Counted from the first letter of the stretch, positions 8,522 to 19,269 are shown. The stretch: 64,000 nt of DNA from Alkalitalea saponilacus (GCF_900168165.1 NZ_FUYV01000006.1:62001-126000), one strand, 5' to 3'. Numbers and translations are program-made. Notes: generated by a model from the letters alone, not told the origin.

Positions 8522-10825
8522 ATGATGAGAGTTTTGTTTTTTTTAAGAATGGTGGTTGTTTTGGCTGTTCTGGTTTTAATTAGCTCAGGATGTGAGGATG
8601 AAGATTACTTTGAGAGACCAGGCTGGCTTGAAAAACCCATCTATAAATATTTAGAAGAACAGGGAAATTTTAATTACTATCTGGCCTGTGTGGATAAATC
8701 GGGGTTTACCAGAAATTTAAAATCTTCAGGATTCTATACTGTATTTGCTCCTAATGATGCTGCTTTTACTGAGTTCATGACTGAGCATGGAATCAATTCA
8801 ATTGATGATATATCAAATGAATTGGCACATCAAATTGTCAGTTATTCTTTGGTTGCCGTTGGATCATTATCTGAGCAAATCGACGATTACCAAAGAGAAG
8901 TTCTTCCAGAGGAAAGAGAAAGAAATCAGAATATTGCATTCAAACGTACTACGTTTAACTATAAAGGGGTTTATACATATACTGACCACAATGGTGTAGA
9001 GCGAAATGTGATAGATGTAAATGCCGTTTTAGAAAATCCAAACCTCGGTGGAACTTTCGTTATGAATGATTTTAACATGAAAAGCATTCCTTTTTTTACC
9101 GAGCGTTATCTTAATTCAAATGGTTTATCTGTATTTGATTACAATTTCTTTTTTCCTGAAGCTGAGTTTTCAGGCTTTAATGTTGTGGATGCAAAGGTTC
9201 TTGATCATGATATTGTAACCGAGAACGGAGTTATTCATGTTGTTGATAAAGTGATTCTTCCTCTCCCTAACTTAGAAGAACTTTTAATGGCCACAGATGA
9301 ATGTTCCGATTTTTTTAATATGCTTGAAAATTATAAAGTAAGTTACTTTCGTGCACCACGAGATTTTGAAATTCAGCAGGAGCAAGCAACTGGTCAATAT
9401 AGAGAAATATATGTTAAGTCTTATGGTTCACTACATTTTCCACCAACTGTAGAGAATTTTCTCAGATATGGTGGTGGATATAGAACGGATAATCAGATTG
9501 ATGGCTGGACAATGTTTGCTCCAACTAACCAGGCTTTACAAAATTACTTAAATACTGAGTTTTTGGGTCGAGGTTATAATTCGTTGGATGAGATGCCTCA
9601 GTTTGTAATTGATGAGTTCTTAAATGCACATTTTTTCAGAACAACTGTATGGCCATCCAGATTTGATAATGTTCAGAACCATTTTGGTGAACCAGCCAGA
9701 TTTGATGTTAACACCAATGTTGTTGGCCAGGCCATGGGCAGTAATGGCTTGTTTTATGTCGTGAATAAAGTTCAGGAGACCAATGCGTTTTCAACTGTTC
9801 TTGGAGATATTCTGTTAAGTCCTTCTTATACTACGATGTATCAGGCCTTGGTGTCAACGGAGAATAATTTTATTCTCCGTAACCCCATACTCCACTTGGA
9901 TGTATTCTTAATTAGCAATCAACATTTTGATAACATCAATTTGAATTTTAATGTCGGGTTAAATCAATGGGAACATAATAACCCGGATTGGGGAAATATG
10001 GCAGCCTTCACCATTCTTGACCGATTGGTGAGCCTTCACATTATTTTTAATCAGGATATTGATTTAAGTGAAGGTTTTGGTTTGATACAAACCAACGCAG
10101 GTGAGTATATTCGTTATCTGGCAACACCCGCTGGCACAAGGGTTTGGGGGCCTGGGCAATCTCTTTCAACTGCTGCTCGACTGGTTTTACAGGATGGTGA
10201 AATAGCTAATGAAACAAGAAATGGACGAACCATGACCCTGGATCGACCACTGATGTTTTCAACCAGAAACATTGGATATTACTTAGATGGAAATGCAAGT
10301 TATCGGGCTTTCTTTAGATATCTTGAAAAGTCAGCTAACTCTCTTGTAGAAGGAGCCGAAAGTCCAGACGAATTCAATAGGATGGTGTATAATCCTGATA
10401 ATAGACAGATTGCAGGTATCGCATCTACTACAAATCAAACTTATTTAATTCCAAACGATCAAGCAATCCAGAGAGCCGTAGCTGATGGATTATTACCCCC
10501 AATTGGCCCTGCTGATTTTACTCAGGCGGAGCAAGAAATGGTGTTGAGGTTTGTTCGATATCATATATTAAATGATAAAATCATTTATAGTAATGCTGAT
10601 TATAATTATGAAGAAGTGTTTACTCATTATCGTGATTCTGATGGAGAAACACAGGTTTATGTATTCAGCAATTCCAATGATAGAATTGAGTTCACTGATA
10701 GGCGAGGCCGATTTGCAACCGCAACCGCAACAGCTACCAGCACCAATACAAACGTTTTAGCTAATCGGGCAGTGATACATTTGATTGATGATTATCTAGA
10801 TTATCGACCTGTTGCAAACGATTAG
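8522..10825 (+). CDS. Four-domain fasciclin lipoprotein, putative surface glycan-binding protein
   Basis: The 767-residue protein has a lipoprotein signal (lipobox ISSGC, Cys24) followed by acidic EDED residues, a pattern linked with surface export of lipoproteins in Bacteroidota. Fasciclin (FAS1) motifs recur: TVFAPNDAAFTEF (domain about 36-247), GWTMFAPTNQALQNYL (about 250-420), a degenerate third copy (about 425-600) and TTNQTYLIPNDQAIQRAV ending NRAVIHLIDDYL (about 600-760). FAS1 domains are adhesion modules without known catalysis. It lies first in the operon, 33 bp before a SusC gene, where SusE/SusF-like or other surface glycan-binding lipoproteins are usual. A role in capturing RG-I at the cell surface is inference. 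Confidence 0.8.
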   Translation: MMRVLFFLRMVVVLAVLVLISSGCEDEDYFERPGWLEKPIYKYLEEQGNFNYYLACVDKSGFTRNLKSSGFYTVFAPNDAAFTEFMTEHGINSIDDISNELAHQIVSYSLVAVGSLSEQIDDYQREVLPEERERNQNIAFKRTTFNYKGVYTYTDHNGVERNVIDVNAVLENPNLGGTFVMNDFNMKSIPFFTERYLNSNGLSVFDYNFFFPEAEFSGFNVVDAKVLDHDIVTENGVIHVVDKVILPLPNLEELLMATDECSDFFNMLENYKVSYFRAPRDFEIQQEQATGQYREIYVKSYGSLHFPPTVENFLRYGGGYRTDNQIDGWTMFAPTNQALQNYLNTEFLGRGYNSLDEMPQFVIDEFLNAHFFRTTVWPSRFDNVQNHFGEPARFDVNTNVVGQAMGSNGLFYVVNKVQETNAFSTVLGDILLSPSYTTMYQALVSTENNFILRNPILHLDVFLISNQHFDNINLNFNVGLNQWEHNNPDWGNMAAFTILDRLVSLHIIFNQDIDLSEGFGLIQTNAGEYIRYLATPAGTRVWGPGQSLSTAARLVLQDGEIANETRNGRTMTLDRPLMFSTRNIGYYLDGNASYRAFFRYLEKSANSLVEGAESPDEFNRMVYNPDNRQIAGIASTTNQTYLIPNDQAIQRAVADGLLPPIGPADFTQAEQEMVLRFVRYHILNDKIIYSNADYNYEEVFTHYRDSDGETQVYVFSNSNDRIEFTDRRGRFATATATATSTNTNVLANRAVIHLIDDYLDYRPVAND

Positions 10826-10858
10826 TAAAACCACGGGTAGAAAATTATTTTGAATAAA

Positions 10859-13800
10859 ATGATAGAATCTATGTTTAAAATATTAAGATCAGTATTGTTA
10901 ATTCAGGCATTGCTATTGATTACCATTGCTTCAACAGCACAGCAGCGTGCCATTGTCAGAGGAAAAGTTACCAGTGCCTTTGAGCCTCAAGGAGTCATTG
11001 GGGTAACTGTGGCAGAGTTGGATGCCAACAATAGGCTTGTGAGTGGTACGGTTACCAATCTGGACGGTAATTACCTGTTGGAAGTTAGAAATATAGAAAA
11101 TCGATTACAGTTTACCAGCATCGGTTATCTGGATCAAATAGTTGAAATTCAGGGAAGAACTACGATTAATGTTGTGATGAATGAGGCTGTTACAGAATTG
11201 GCAGGAGCAGAGATTGTTGCTCACCGTCGTACTCAGACCGGAAGTCTAAATGTACCGGACAGAAACTTGGCGATACCTATTGCAAAGATTTCTGCTGATG
11301 TGTTCGAAGGTGTACATGCATCATCCATTGATGAAGCACTTCAGGGAAGATTGGCCGGAGTTGATATTACTGCCAATACTGGAGATCCGGGAGCAGGTAT
11401 GAACATCAGAATTCGTGGAGTAAACACACTTACAGGTGATGCTTCTCCGTTAATTGTTGTTGATAATATTCCTTATGAGATAAATGTTTCCTCAGATTTT
11501 AACTTTGCAACAGCCAATGAAGAGGGTTATTCTCAAATGTTGAATATTCCTGTTGATGATATTGCCGAAATAGCTGTTTTAAAAGATGCAGCCGCTACCG
11601 CTATGTGGGGTACGAGAGCTGCAAATGGTGTATTGCTTATTACAACACGCAGAGGTTCGAGGTCAACAAAACCTCTAATCAATTATACTTTTAGGGGTAC
11701 ATATACTTTCGATCCACCTACAATTCCTCTGTTGAATGGAAATCAGTACAACACATTAATACAGGAAGCATGGTTTAACAGCTATGGAACTCCACTTCCT
11801 TTTGAGACTTACCGTGAATTTCTGCAAATTCCAGATGATCCATATTTCTATCATAACTATGGACAGAATACAAACTGGTTAAAAGCAGTTTCTCAGAATG
11901 GTTTTATTCAAAACCATGATTTCTCTATCTCTGGTGGAGGAAACAGAGCTGTTTATCGATTTTCTGTTAACTATCAGGGACAGGAAGGTACCACCATTGG
12001 TACCGGACTGGATCGATTGTCCACGCGTTTAAATCTCGATTATACGATCTCTGACCGCTTGAGGTTGAGAGCTGACTTTGCCTATAACCATGCAGACACA
12101 CGAGGAAACTATCGGGATAATACATTTAGGGACGGCAGAGAGTTGCGATCTGTGGCTTACAGGAAAATGCCTAATATGTCAATTTATGAATACGACGCTT
12201 TTGGAAATTTAACCGGGAATTTCTTTTCGCCAGAGTTTAATGCACAAGGAACTGCTCCAAATACTTATAACCCAGTCGCGATGGGTAACGATGGATTTAC
12301 ACGGACAATCAATGACAGGATTACCAACCGACTTTCTTTGTACTATGAAATTCTGGAAGGATTAAGATATACAATGGATCTCTCTTTTGATGTTAATACC
12401 AATAAAGTAAGACGTTTCTTGCCGCAGACAGCTACTGGAAGAACCTGGACTGACTCTTGGGTAAACAGAGCTTTTGATAAAGATGATGATTCATATACCA
12501 TTTATACAAACAACCAACTCTATTTTAACCGGATGTTTAACGCCATCCATGATTTTACAGCTTCTGTAAATTTTCAAACCAATGAACGCATAGGAAGTCT
12601 TTACGAACTTGAAACCGCCAACTCGGCTTCTTCGTTGTTGCAGGATCCTTCATTAGATAATAAATACAGGGAAGCGGGTCTTGGTTTTAATTCAGGGCCA
12701 TGGAGAGGTCGTGATGTAGGAGCAACTGCCACTGTTCATTATGTCTTGTTAGACAGATATATTGCTTCGGGTAGTATCAGGTATGAAGGTAACTCTAAAT
12801 TTGATGAGAAGAATCGATTTGGAATGTTTCCTGGAGTTTCTGCAGCATGGCGTATTTCTGGAGAACCATTCATGGAGGATTTTACCTCACTGAATGATTT
12901 AAGGCTGAGATTTAGTTATGGAGAAAACGGTAGAGTTCCTAGGCGAGAGGGAATGTTCTTTAATAATTATGGAACATTTGCTTGGTCATACTTAGGTTAT
13001 AATGCAGTTTACCCTATTAATATGCAATTGGAAAACCTTAAATGGGAATCTTTTAACAGTACCAATTATGGAGTGTCAATTGAGATGTTTAATGGAAGAC
13101 TGATGGTGGATGCTGATTACTATCTGAATACAACCAAAGACATGCTTGTCTATGACACTCCAATTCCATCAACAACAGGCTTTTCCAGAATCAATGTTAT
13201 GAATCTGGGAACTTTAGATAATATTGGGTATGACTTATCGGTACGAACCGTTCCTATTCGTCAAAGCGATTTGAGAGTAACTTTTGATTTTAATATAGCA
13301 AGAAATTACAATATACTCAGAGAAGTTGCAGATAACTACCCATTAGAGAGAAGCCTGACTCTTTATAATGGCCAATATAGACACATTGTTCAGGTTGATA
13401 ACCCCATTGGTTCTTTTTATGGTTATCGTTATAAAGGAGTATATACCGAACCCGATCAGCTAATTGCAAGGGATGCAGCAGGTAATCAAATTCTAGACCC
13501 AAATGGAAATCCTGTATATATGGTGTTTGATTATAGAAACGTGAGGTATCCATTCCAGTTGGGTGATGCAATGTATGAGGATATTAACCATGACGGAAAT
13601 ATTGATGCACAGGATGTGGTATACATTGGTGATGCAAATCCTGATTTTTATGGTGGGTTTGGGTCTCTTATTGATTATAAAAATTTCTCCTTTAACTATT
13701 ATTTCTATTTCCGTGTTGGGAATGATATTATAAACAAGACCAAGATGGACGGAGAAAATATGTATTACTTCGACAACCAGCTTGCTTCGACCCTGCGTAG

Positions 13801-14143
13801 ATGGAGAGCACCAGGTGATGAGACAGATATTCCAAGAGCGATGATGGGGCAGGGTTATAATTGGTTGGGCTCCGACAGGTTTGTTGAAGATGGATCATTC
13901 CTGAGATTAAAGTATATCACCTTAACATATAGAGTACCCAACTCTTTTTCTCAGAGGTTTGGCATGCAAAACATGCGTTTGTCGGCCACAATGAACAATC
14001 TGTTAACATTTACAAGATACACCGGGCAGGATCCTGAGATAAATATTAATCAAAGATATGGGGATATATTTACAGTAGGCGAAGACCATTCGCGCACACC
14101 GGTGGCCAAACAATTTACGTTTAACCTGTCTGTAACATTTTAA
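10859..14143 (+). CDS. SusC/RagA-type TonB-dependent outer membrane transporter (first)
   Basis: About 1094 residues. A signal peptide ending near STAQQ is followed by a carboxypeptidase-regulatory-like domain (RAIVRGKVTSAFEPQGVIGV to TTINVVMNE). A TonB plug comes next (LQGRLAGVDITANTGDPGAG, MNIRIRGVNTLTGDASPLIVVD, AAATAMWGTRAANGVLLITT), then a long 22-strand-type barrel ending in the aromatic terminus FTFNLSVTF. SusC proteins pair with SusD to import oligosaccharides with TonB energy. The frame opens at a TTG nine bases earlier; ATG 10859 is preferred, and ATG 10871 is possible. The gene lies between a fasciclin lipoprotein and its SusD partner (40 bp downstream). The likely substrate is RG-I oligosaccharide, from context. 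Confidence 0.93.
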   Translation: MIESMFKILRSVLLIQALLLITIASTAQQRAIVRGKVTSAFEPQGVIGVTVAELDANNRLVSGTVTNLDGNYLLEVRNIENRLQFTSIGYLDQIVEIQGRTTINVVMNEAVTELAGAEIVAHRRTQTGSLNVPDRNLAIPIAKISADVFEGVHASSIDEALQGRLAGVDITANTGDPGAGMNIRIRGVNTLTGDASPLIVVDNIPYEINVSSDFNFATANEEGYSQMLNIPVDDIAEIAVLKDAAATAMWGTRAANGVLLITTRRGSRSTKPLINYTFRGTYTFDPPTIPLLNGNQYNTLIQEAWFNSYGTPLPFETYREFLQIPDDPYFYHNYGQNTNWLKAVSQNGFIQNHDFSISGGGNRAVYRFSVNYQGQEGTTIGTGLDRLSTRLNLDYTISDRLRLRADFAYNHADTRGNYRDNTFRDGRELRSVAYRKMPNMSIYEYDAFGNLTGNFFSPEFNAQGTAPNTYNPVAMGNDGFTRTINDRITNRLSLYYEILEGLRYTMDLSFDVNTNKVRRFLPQTATGRTWTDSWVNRAFDKDDDSYTIYTNNQLYFNRMFNAIHDFTASVNFQTNERIGSLYELETANSASSLLQDPSLDNKYREAGLGFNSGPWRGRDVGATATVHYVLLDRYIASGSIRYEGNSKFDEKNRFGMFPGVSAAWRISGEPFMEDFTSLNDLRLRFSYGENGRVPRREGMFFNNYGTFAWSYLGYNAVYPINMQLENLKWESFNSTNYGVSIEMFNGRLMVDADYYLNTTKDMLVYDTPIPSTTGFSRINVMNLGTLDNIGYDLSVRTVPIRQSDLRVTFDFNIARNYNILREVADNYPLERSLTLYNGQYRHIVQVDNPIGSFYGYRYKGVYTEPDQLIARDAAGNQILDPNGNPVYMVFDYRNVRYPFQLGDAMYEDINHDGNIDAQDVVYIGDANPDFYGGFGSLIDYKNFSFNYYFYFRVGNDIINKTKMDGENMYYFDNQLASTLRRWRAPGDETDIPRAMMGQGYNWLGSDRFVEDGSFLRLKYITLTYRVPNSFSQRFGMQNMRLSATMNNLLTFTRYTGQDPEININQRYGDIFTVGEDHSRTPVAKQFTFNLSVTF

Positions 14144-14183
14144 TAACCTGGAGATGATAGCCTGAATGAAGGAACATTAAAAT

Positions 14184-15692
14184 ATGAAAATGATGAAAAA
14201 GTATAAATTATATATTTCAATTCTATTTATAGCCTCTCTTGCTTTTAGCTCCTGCTCTGATTGGCTGTATATAGAACCTGAGGATGGAGTTACTGTAGAT
14301 CAGTTTTGGCAAACAGAAAGAGATGTACATGCAGCTGTTATGGGCTGTTATGCTTCTATGTTAGGTGGAACCACTCATCCCGTGGCCGAAGCAATGTTTA
14401 ATTGGGGAGAATTAAGGGCGGATATGATTCGTTCCTTTCGATCAATAAATAATGATTTTGAGCAGATTAATCAGGGAGAAATATTACCAACCAATAATTT
14501 TGCAAGATGGAATGGGTTTTATACCACGATTAATTTGTGCAACACCGTTTTGGAATTTGGTCCAAAGGTGGTTGAACGAGATGGGGCTTTTACTCAGGCC
14601 AGAATGAATGAGTATAAAGGCGAAGTTTTGGGGTTAAGAGCACTACTCTATTTTTATCTGGCAAGGGTATTTAATGAAGTTCCATTGGTATTGGAGGCAA
14701 CAACTACTGATAGCCGAATTCAGGCTCGCACAAAGGCTAGTAATGCTGATATTTTTGCACAAATAATCAGTGATCTTGAAGAGGCTGAACGTCTCATCCC
14801 AAGAGATCATGGACGATTAGAGGAAAACAAAGGCAGAATCAATTACTATACAATAAAAGCCATTCAGGCCGATGTTTATTTATGGCTTGATGAGTTTGAT
14901 AAAGTCATAGAAGCTTGTGATGAGATCATTCAGTCTGGTCAGTTTGCATTGGTGCCTGGAAATGAAAACTGGTTTACTACTTTATTTGTGGAGGGAAACA
15001 GCATTGAAAGTATTTTTGAATTACAATTTTCATCTGAGATCCTAAATCCATATTACAACTGGGTGGCCAATGTTCAATGGTACAGAGCTAATACATTAAC
15101 TGTAGAGTACTTATGGCCCGTAAATATTCTGGCACTACCCGAAGATGCTGATATTCGAAGCGATGGTGCTGCTTATCGTTCTGCCGACGGATATAGTATT
15201 TGGAAATATATCGGGGCTAACAGAGAACAGAGAAAACCATTTAATGAAGCGACATCAAATTGGATTGTTTACAGATATGCCGACATCCTGTTAATGAAAG
15301 CCGAGGCCTTAGCTAACACCAATCAAGGAGCACAGGCTCTAACATATATTGATGTGATCAGAGACAGAGCTAATGCTCCAGACGACACCTATCAGAGCCC
15401 GACCGGGCAATTTGGACTCACATCTTATATTCTTGATGAACGAGGAAGGGAGTTTGCCTACGAAGGCAAACGTTGGTTTGACATTTTGCGTAACGCAAAA
15501 CGCAACAATTACCAAAGATTGGACTTGCTTACTGATATGGCCATAAGATCTACGCGTCCGGAAAAGATTGAATCATTGATTAATAAATTAAGGGATACTG
15601 ATTTTCACTATTTGCCAATACATCAAAGCGAAATCAATGCTGGCTACCCACATCTAAAGCAGAATCCTTTTTATGATCAAACCCAAAGGTGA
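14184..15692 (+). CDS. SusD/RagB-family glycan-binding lipoprotein (first)
   Basis: The 502-residue product has a lipoprotein signal with lipobox FSSC (Cys24), then the typical SusD opening SDWLYIEPEDGVTVDQFWQTE. It shows TPR-like helical stretches (RMNEYKGEVLGLRALLYFYLARVFNEVPLV) and the family C-terminal region GREFAYEGKRWFDILR near residue 425-440, ending with LPIHQSEINAGYPHLKQNPFY. SusD proteins cap the partner SusC barrel and bind glycans at the surface. It is 40 bp after its SusC and 132 bp before the next fasciclin gene. Confidence 0.93.
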   Translation: MKMMKKYKLYISILFIASLAFSSCSDWLYIEPEDGVTVDQFWQTERDVHAAVMGCYASMLGGTTHPVAEAMFNWGELRADMIRSFRSINNDFEQINQGEILPTNNFARWNGFYTTINLCNTVLEFGPKVVERDGAFTQARMNEYKGEVLGLRALLYFYLARVFNEVPLVLEATTTDSRIQARTKASNADIFAQIISDLEEAERLIPRDHGRLEENKGRINYYTIKAIQADVYLWLDEFDKVIEACDEIIQSGQFALVPGNENWFTTLFVEGNSIESIFELQFSSEILNPYYNWVANVQWYRANTLTVEYLWPVNILALPEDADIRSDGAAYRSADGYSIWKYIGANREQRKPFNEATSNWIVYRYADILLMKAEALANTNQGAQALTYIDVIRDRANAPDDTYQSPTGQFGLTSYILDERGREFAYEGKRWFDILRNAKRNNYQRLDLLTDMAIRSTRPEKIESLINKLRDTDFHYLPIHQSEINAGYPHLKQNPFYDQTQR

Positions 15693-15824
15693 TATGTTAG
15701 AATTATTATAAAATAGTGAAATATAAAACGATTGAATGCTTGTAGAATAGCATGTTGAAAAAGAAAGAAGTTGAGGTTTGTGCGAGTGTTTCAAACGACG
15801 AATAAAAAAATAAATTATTAACAG

Positions 15825-17609
15825 ATGAAAAGGAAGATATATAGCAGTTTTTTGACAGTGATAATCCTTTTATCAATTGGGTTTGTGAGCTGTTTGGATC
15901 CGGCTTTTGAGGAGAGAACCAATTATCAGGAGCTTATTGGTGAGTTTTTGGAAAATAATCCGGATGAGTTTTCTATGTTGGTAGAGTTGCTTGAAAAGTC
16001 AGAAAGTATGTCCTTTTTAAAAGCTTACGGAGCATTAACCTTGCTGGCTCCTACCAATAGTGCTTTTGAAAAATTCTTTGCAGAATCTGAGTTCTCATCA
16101 TTGTCAGACATGGATAGAGAGGAACTCCGGAATATTGTAAGATATCATGTAATTACTGATACCATACCTTCTACCGAGTTTGTGGATGGACGAATGAACA
16201 CGACCAACATGTTTGGCCATTATATCACAACCGGAACCTTTTTTAGAGACAATCAAGCTGTCTTGATGTTTAATAAATACGCTGAGGTTAGGCAAAGGGA
16301 TATTCGTATGGCCAATGGAATCATTCACTCCATTAATGACGTAATCAGGCCAGAGCTTCAAACTGCAGCCCAAGTAATTGAGGCCGATAGTCGCTTTACT
16401 ATCTTTACTGAAGCGCTTAAAAGAACAAGTTGGTTTGATACGCTTCATATTGGGAAAGGTCCTCACACAGTTTTTGCTATACCTGATGCTGTATACAAAG
16501 CAGAAGGTTTTGATTCTTTTGACGACTTATGGGCAGATGTTGATCCTGATGAAGGAAATCTACTTGATATAAATAACCCAATGAATATGTACGTTGCTTA
16601 TCATATTCTTGATAAAAATCTGCGCTACGTTTCTGATCTTGTTTTTGATCGAGTGGGACTAACACGTGTTAGAAATGAGGTTGTGACCATTAGACCTGTT
16701 GGGGTAAATGTATTAGTGAATGATGATGTTTTTGCCGGGGTTCATGAGCCTGGTTTCGAAATAAATCGCGACGAGTCTGATAGAACTGTACTAAATGGCG
16801 TCCTTCATGTCATGAAAGAAGATTTCAGAATTAAAGAGCGACATCCTTTTGCTGTTTACTGGTCTGTTACTGAACAGTTGGAAATTATGCGTATGCCCGG
16901 TGTATTTCGTCGTCCTGGTGATGCGGTAGTTTTACAGCCCGGCGACCTTGAAAACATTACCTGGACCGGCGGCAATATTTTTTACGAAGGACGAGGTGGC
17001 GGAGCTGCAAACCCATGGGTTGTACATGGTGATTTGTTTAACATCATGCTGAGACCGGAAGTTATTCCATGGGTTGAGCTTAAAACCCCTGTGTTGGCTG
17101 CTGGTGATTATAAAATTTGGATCTGTTTCAGGGGTTCAAGTGCAGAAAGACACCCTGTATTTTTCGTCCATTTTAATGATATTCCGTTGCCAAATGTTAT
17201 CCGCACCTCACCATATAACCCAACAAACAGAACCGAACGACCTGGTTATTCTGAAAGGGAACTTGAAAGTCGTGGCTATAAGTTCTATCAATGGAATCCT
17301 GATGACATTGCATACACACGTAGTGACGACAATGATCCGGATATTACACGGAATATTTTAGAATCGAACTATATCGCTGATTCCAGGGTGTTTGGTATGT
17401 TAGCCGGAACTATTACAGTCCCAACAACTGGTTCACATGCACTTAGATTCGTTGGTATTTCTGGAACTAAAGAATTTTGGCTCGATATGGTACATTTTAT
17501 ACCAGTAGACGAAGATCAGCTATGGCCAAGAGTCAACACCAAAAATGGACGTCTTGTTACAAAAGAAGAAATCCATGCAGCATATGAAGTTTATCAAAGT
17601 CAGAATTAA
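15825..17609 (+). CDS. Fasciclin lipoprotein with C-terminal beta-sandwich-like domain
   Basis: The 594-residue protein has lipobox FVSC (Cys23). Two FAS1-type domains are visible: residues about 30-185 (GALTLLAPTNSAFEKFF, VRYHVITDTIPSTEF, ANGIIHSINDVI) and about 185-335 (HTVFAIPDAVYKAEGF, YVAYHILDKNLRYV, LNGVLHVMKEDF). The C-terminal 250 residues are different: ITWTGGNIFYEGRGGG, YKIWICFRGSSAERHPVFFVHFND, GSHALRFVGISGTKEFWLDMVHFIP. These look like a carbohydrate-binding, galactose-binding-like beta-sandwich that packs a ligand near the conserved Trp/Arg residues; that reading is inference. The position after SusD suggests a surface glycan-binding partner of the SusCD complex. Confidence 0.75.
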   Translation: MKRKIYSSFLTVIILLSIGFVSCLDPAFEERTNYQELIGEFLENNPDEFSMLVELLEKSESMSFLKAYGALTLLAPTNSAFEKFFAESEFSSLSDMDREELRNIVRYHVITDTIPSTEFVDGRMNTTNMFGHYITTGTFFRDNQAVLMFNKYAEVRQRDIRMANGIIHSINDVIRPELQTAAQVIEADSRFTIFTEALKRTSWFDTLHIGKGPHTVFAIPDAVYKAEGFDSFDDLWADVDPDEGNLLDINNPMNMYVAYHILDKNLRYVSDLVFDRVGLTRVRNEVVTIRPVGVNVLVNDDVFAGVHEPGFEINRDESDRTVLNGVLHVMKEDFRIKERHPFAVYWSVTEQLEIMRMPGVFRRPGDAVVLQPGDLENITWTGGNIFYEGRGGGAANPWVVHGDLFNIMLRPEVIPWVELKTPVLAAGDYKIWICFRGSSAERHPVFFVHFNDIPLPNVIRTSPYNPTNRTERPGYSERELESRGYKFYQWNPDDIAYTRSDDNDPDITRNILESNYIADSRVFGMLAGTITVPTTGSHALRFVGISGTKEFWLDMVHFIPVDEDQLWPRVNTKNGRLVTKEEIHAAYEVYQSQN

Positions 17610-17714
17610 TTATTTGGAAAAATGATATAGGTATCTGTCAATCAATAGCACTCATTTAGTTCATAAAAAAAATGATGTCAGTGGGGATAGATTTCTGTCA
17701 AACAAATTAAAGAG

Positions 17715-19247
17715 ATGATAATTATGCAAATCAGGAGAATATTAACACTTCTTTTCACAGCTACAGCATTATTTAGTTGTAGTGACGCATGGGATGAACA
17801 CTCGTCACGAAATAAAGATGTGTCTAATCAAACAATTTACACATATTTGCAGGCTGATCCTCAATTTTCTCAGTTTGTTGCATTAATAGATGAAGTAGGC
17901 TATAAAGAAGAATTGACTTCATCAAAACAAATTACTGTTTTTGCACTTACAAATGGTGCGATGGAAATGGTGCCATCAACCTTTCTTGCTGATCAATCAT
18001 CGAAAAAGACTTTTGTGGGCCACCATATAACATATGGAAGAAATAATCTTTCAAATGATGCCAACGCAGGTCGAATTCAAATGCTGAGTTCGAAATGGTT
18101 AGAAGTCGAACAAGGATTGATAGATGGTTTGGCAGTATTGTCTTCAAGTCAGGCTTTGCTTAATGGCTTTGTTAATGTTATGGCTGAACCTGTGCTTCCA
18201 CGACTTACCATTTGGGAATATGTTGAAAATATGGCTCCGCAAAATAAGCACGTTGACTATTTGAACTCTCTTACCAGATTGACATTTTCTCCTGATTTAT
18301 CAACCCAAGTCGGAGTAAATGATTTAGGCCAGCCTGTTTATGATTCAGTTTTTATTTTCCGCAACTCATTTAATGATAATATTGCAGATTTATCTTCTGA
18401 AGACTCCACTCTGACTCTCTTTATTGTTGAAGATCAGGTTTTAAATCAGGAGTATCAGAAATTCTGGAGATATTACCGGGTTATTAACGGTACAACTGCA
18501 AGGGATACTGCTGAAACCAAAATGCGAATAACAAGAGATTATGTTTTTAATGAGTCTTATTCGCCGGGAAATGTACCTGCTATGCCTGTTTCAGCAAATG
18601 GAATTCCCGTGGCATTTAGCGATGACGCTGTTGTTGAATCTTTCAAGGCCAGTAACGGATATGTGTATGTTGTTTCTTCTGCGCCCGTTGAGGTTGCAGA
18701 TCGAATCCGACCAATTATTGTTGAAGGAGAATCACCAGAGGCCTATTACGGTCTTAATACTGAGCGAGCTGATGCGCAAGGTTATCTTCGAATCAGAGAG
18801 CACGCTTCAGGAGGGCATGATTTTGTTTTGGACAATCACATTGCTGGTTCAAGTCAAAGGTTAACCGATGGATTGATTTTGCCAGCTGGCTTTTTACCAT
18901 CTATCCAGTATCGGGTATATTGGAGAGCCATAAATGATTTTCGCACTTCTTATCGTTATCCAAGTGATAATGAATTAAGACAACGGTTAGGTACAAGTGC
19001 AGTGATGACAAGAGATCCTGTCACAGGACGCGTCACAAGATTTGCACCTCCGGTTTACTTTACAGACTTTATTCCAGTAACTGCTACAGAGTATTCTCCA
19101 AATTCGGAAGAAGATGAGGTTTTTGTTGGTACCGTGAACTTTGGTTCTATGCGAAATGTCTATTTGCAATTGGTTCCGGAAGGAGTGAGTACACATCATA
19201 TGGCCGTGACGGTAGATTATATAAAATTGGTACCTGTGTTGAATTAA
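17715..19247 (+). CDS. Fasciclin-related lipoprotein with C-terminal binding-type domain
   Basis: The 510-residue protein has lipobox LFSC (Cys22 counted from ATG 17715; ATG 17724 is also possible). The N-terminal part, about 30-170, has a FAS1-like start (IYTYLQADPQFSQFVALIDEVGYKEELTSS) and the ITVFALTNGAMEMV motif. The rest is less recognisable: a second weak FAS1-like section (about 170-290, with LTLFIVEDQVL) and a C-terminal beta-rich domain (FVLDNHIAGSSQRLTDGLILPAG, YRVYWRAINDF, VTVDYIKLVPV). The C-terminal organisation resembles that of the preceding fasciclin protein (both end in a beta strand of the type LDMVHFIP / VDYIKLVP), suggesting the same domain. The gap to the next SusC is only 22 bp. 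Confidence 0.68.
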   Translation: MIIMQIRRILTLLFTATALFSCSDAWDEHSSRNKDVSNQTIYTYLQADPQFSQFVALIDEVGYKEELTSSKQITVFALTNGAMEMVPSTFLADQSSKKTFVGHHITYGRNNLSNDANAGRIQMLSSKWLEVEQGLIDGLAVLSSSQALLNGFVNVMAEPVLPRLTIWEYVENMAPQNKHVDYLNSLTRLTFSPDLSTQVGVNDLGQPVYDSVFIFRNSFNDNIADLSSEDSTLTLFIVEDQVLNQEYQKFWRYYRVINGTTARDTAETKMRITRDYVFNESYSPGNVPAMPVSANGIPVAFSDDAVVESFKASNGYVYVVSSAPVEVADRIRPIIVEGESPEAYYGLNTERADAQGYLRIREHASGGHDFVLDNHIAGSSQRLTDGLILPAGFLPSIQYRVYWRAINDFRTSYRYPSDNELRQRLGTSAVMTRDPVTGRVTRFAPPVYFTDFIPVTATEYSPNSEEDEVFVGTVNFGSMRNVYLQLVPEGVSTHHMAVTVDYIKLVPVLN

Positions 19248-19269
19248 TATAGAGTAAATCCCGATTACT

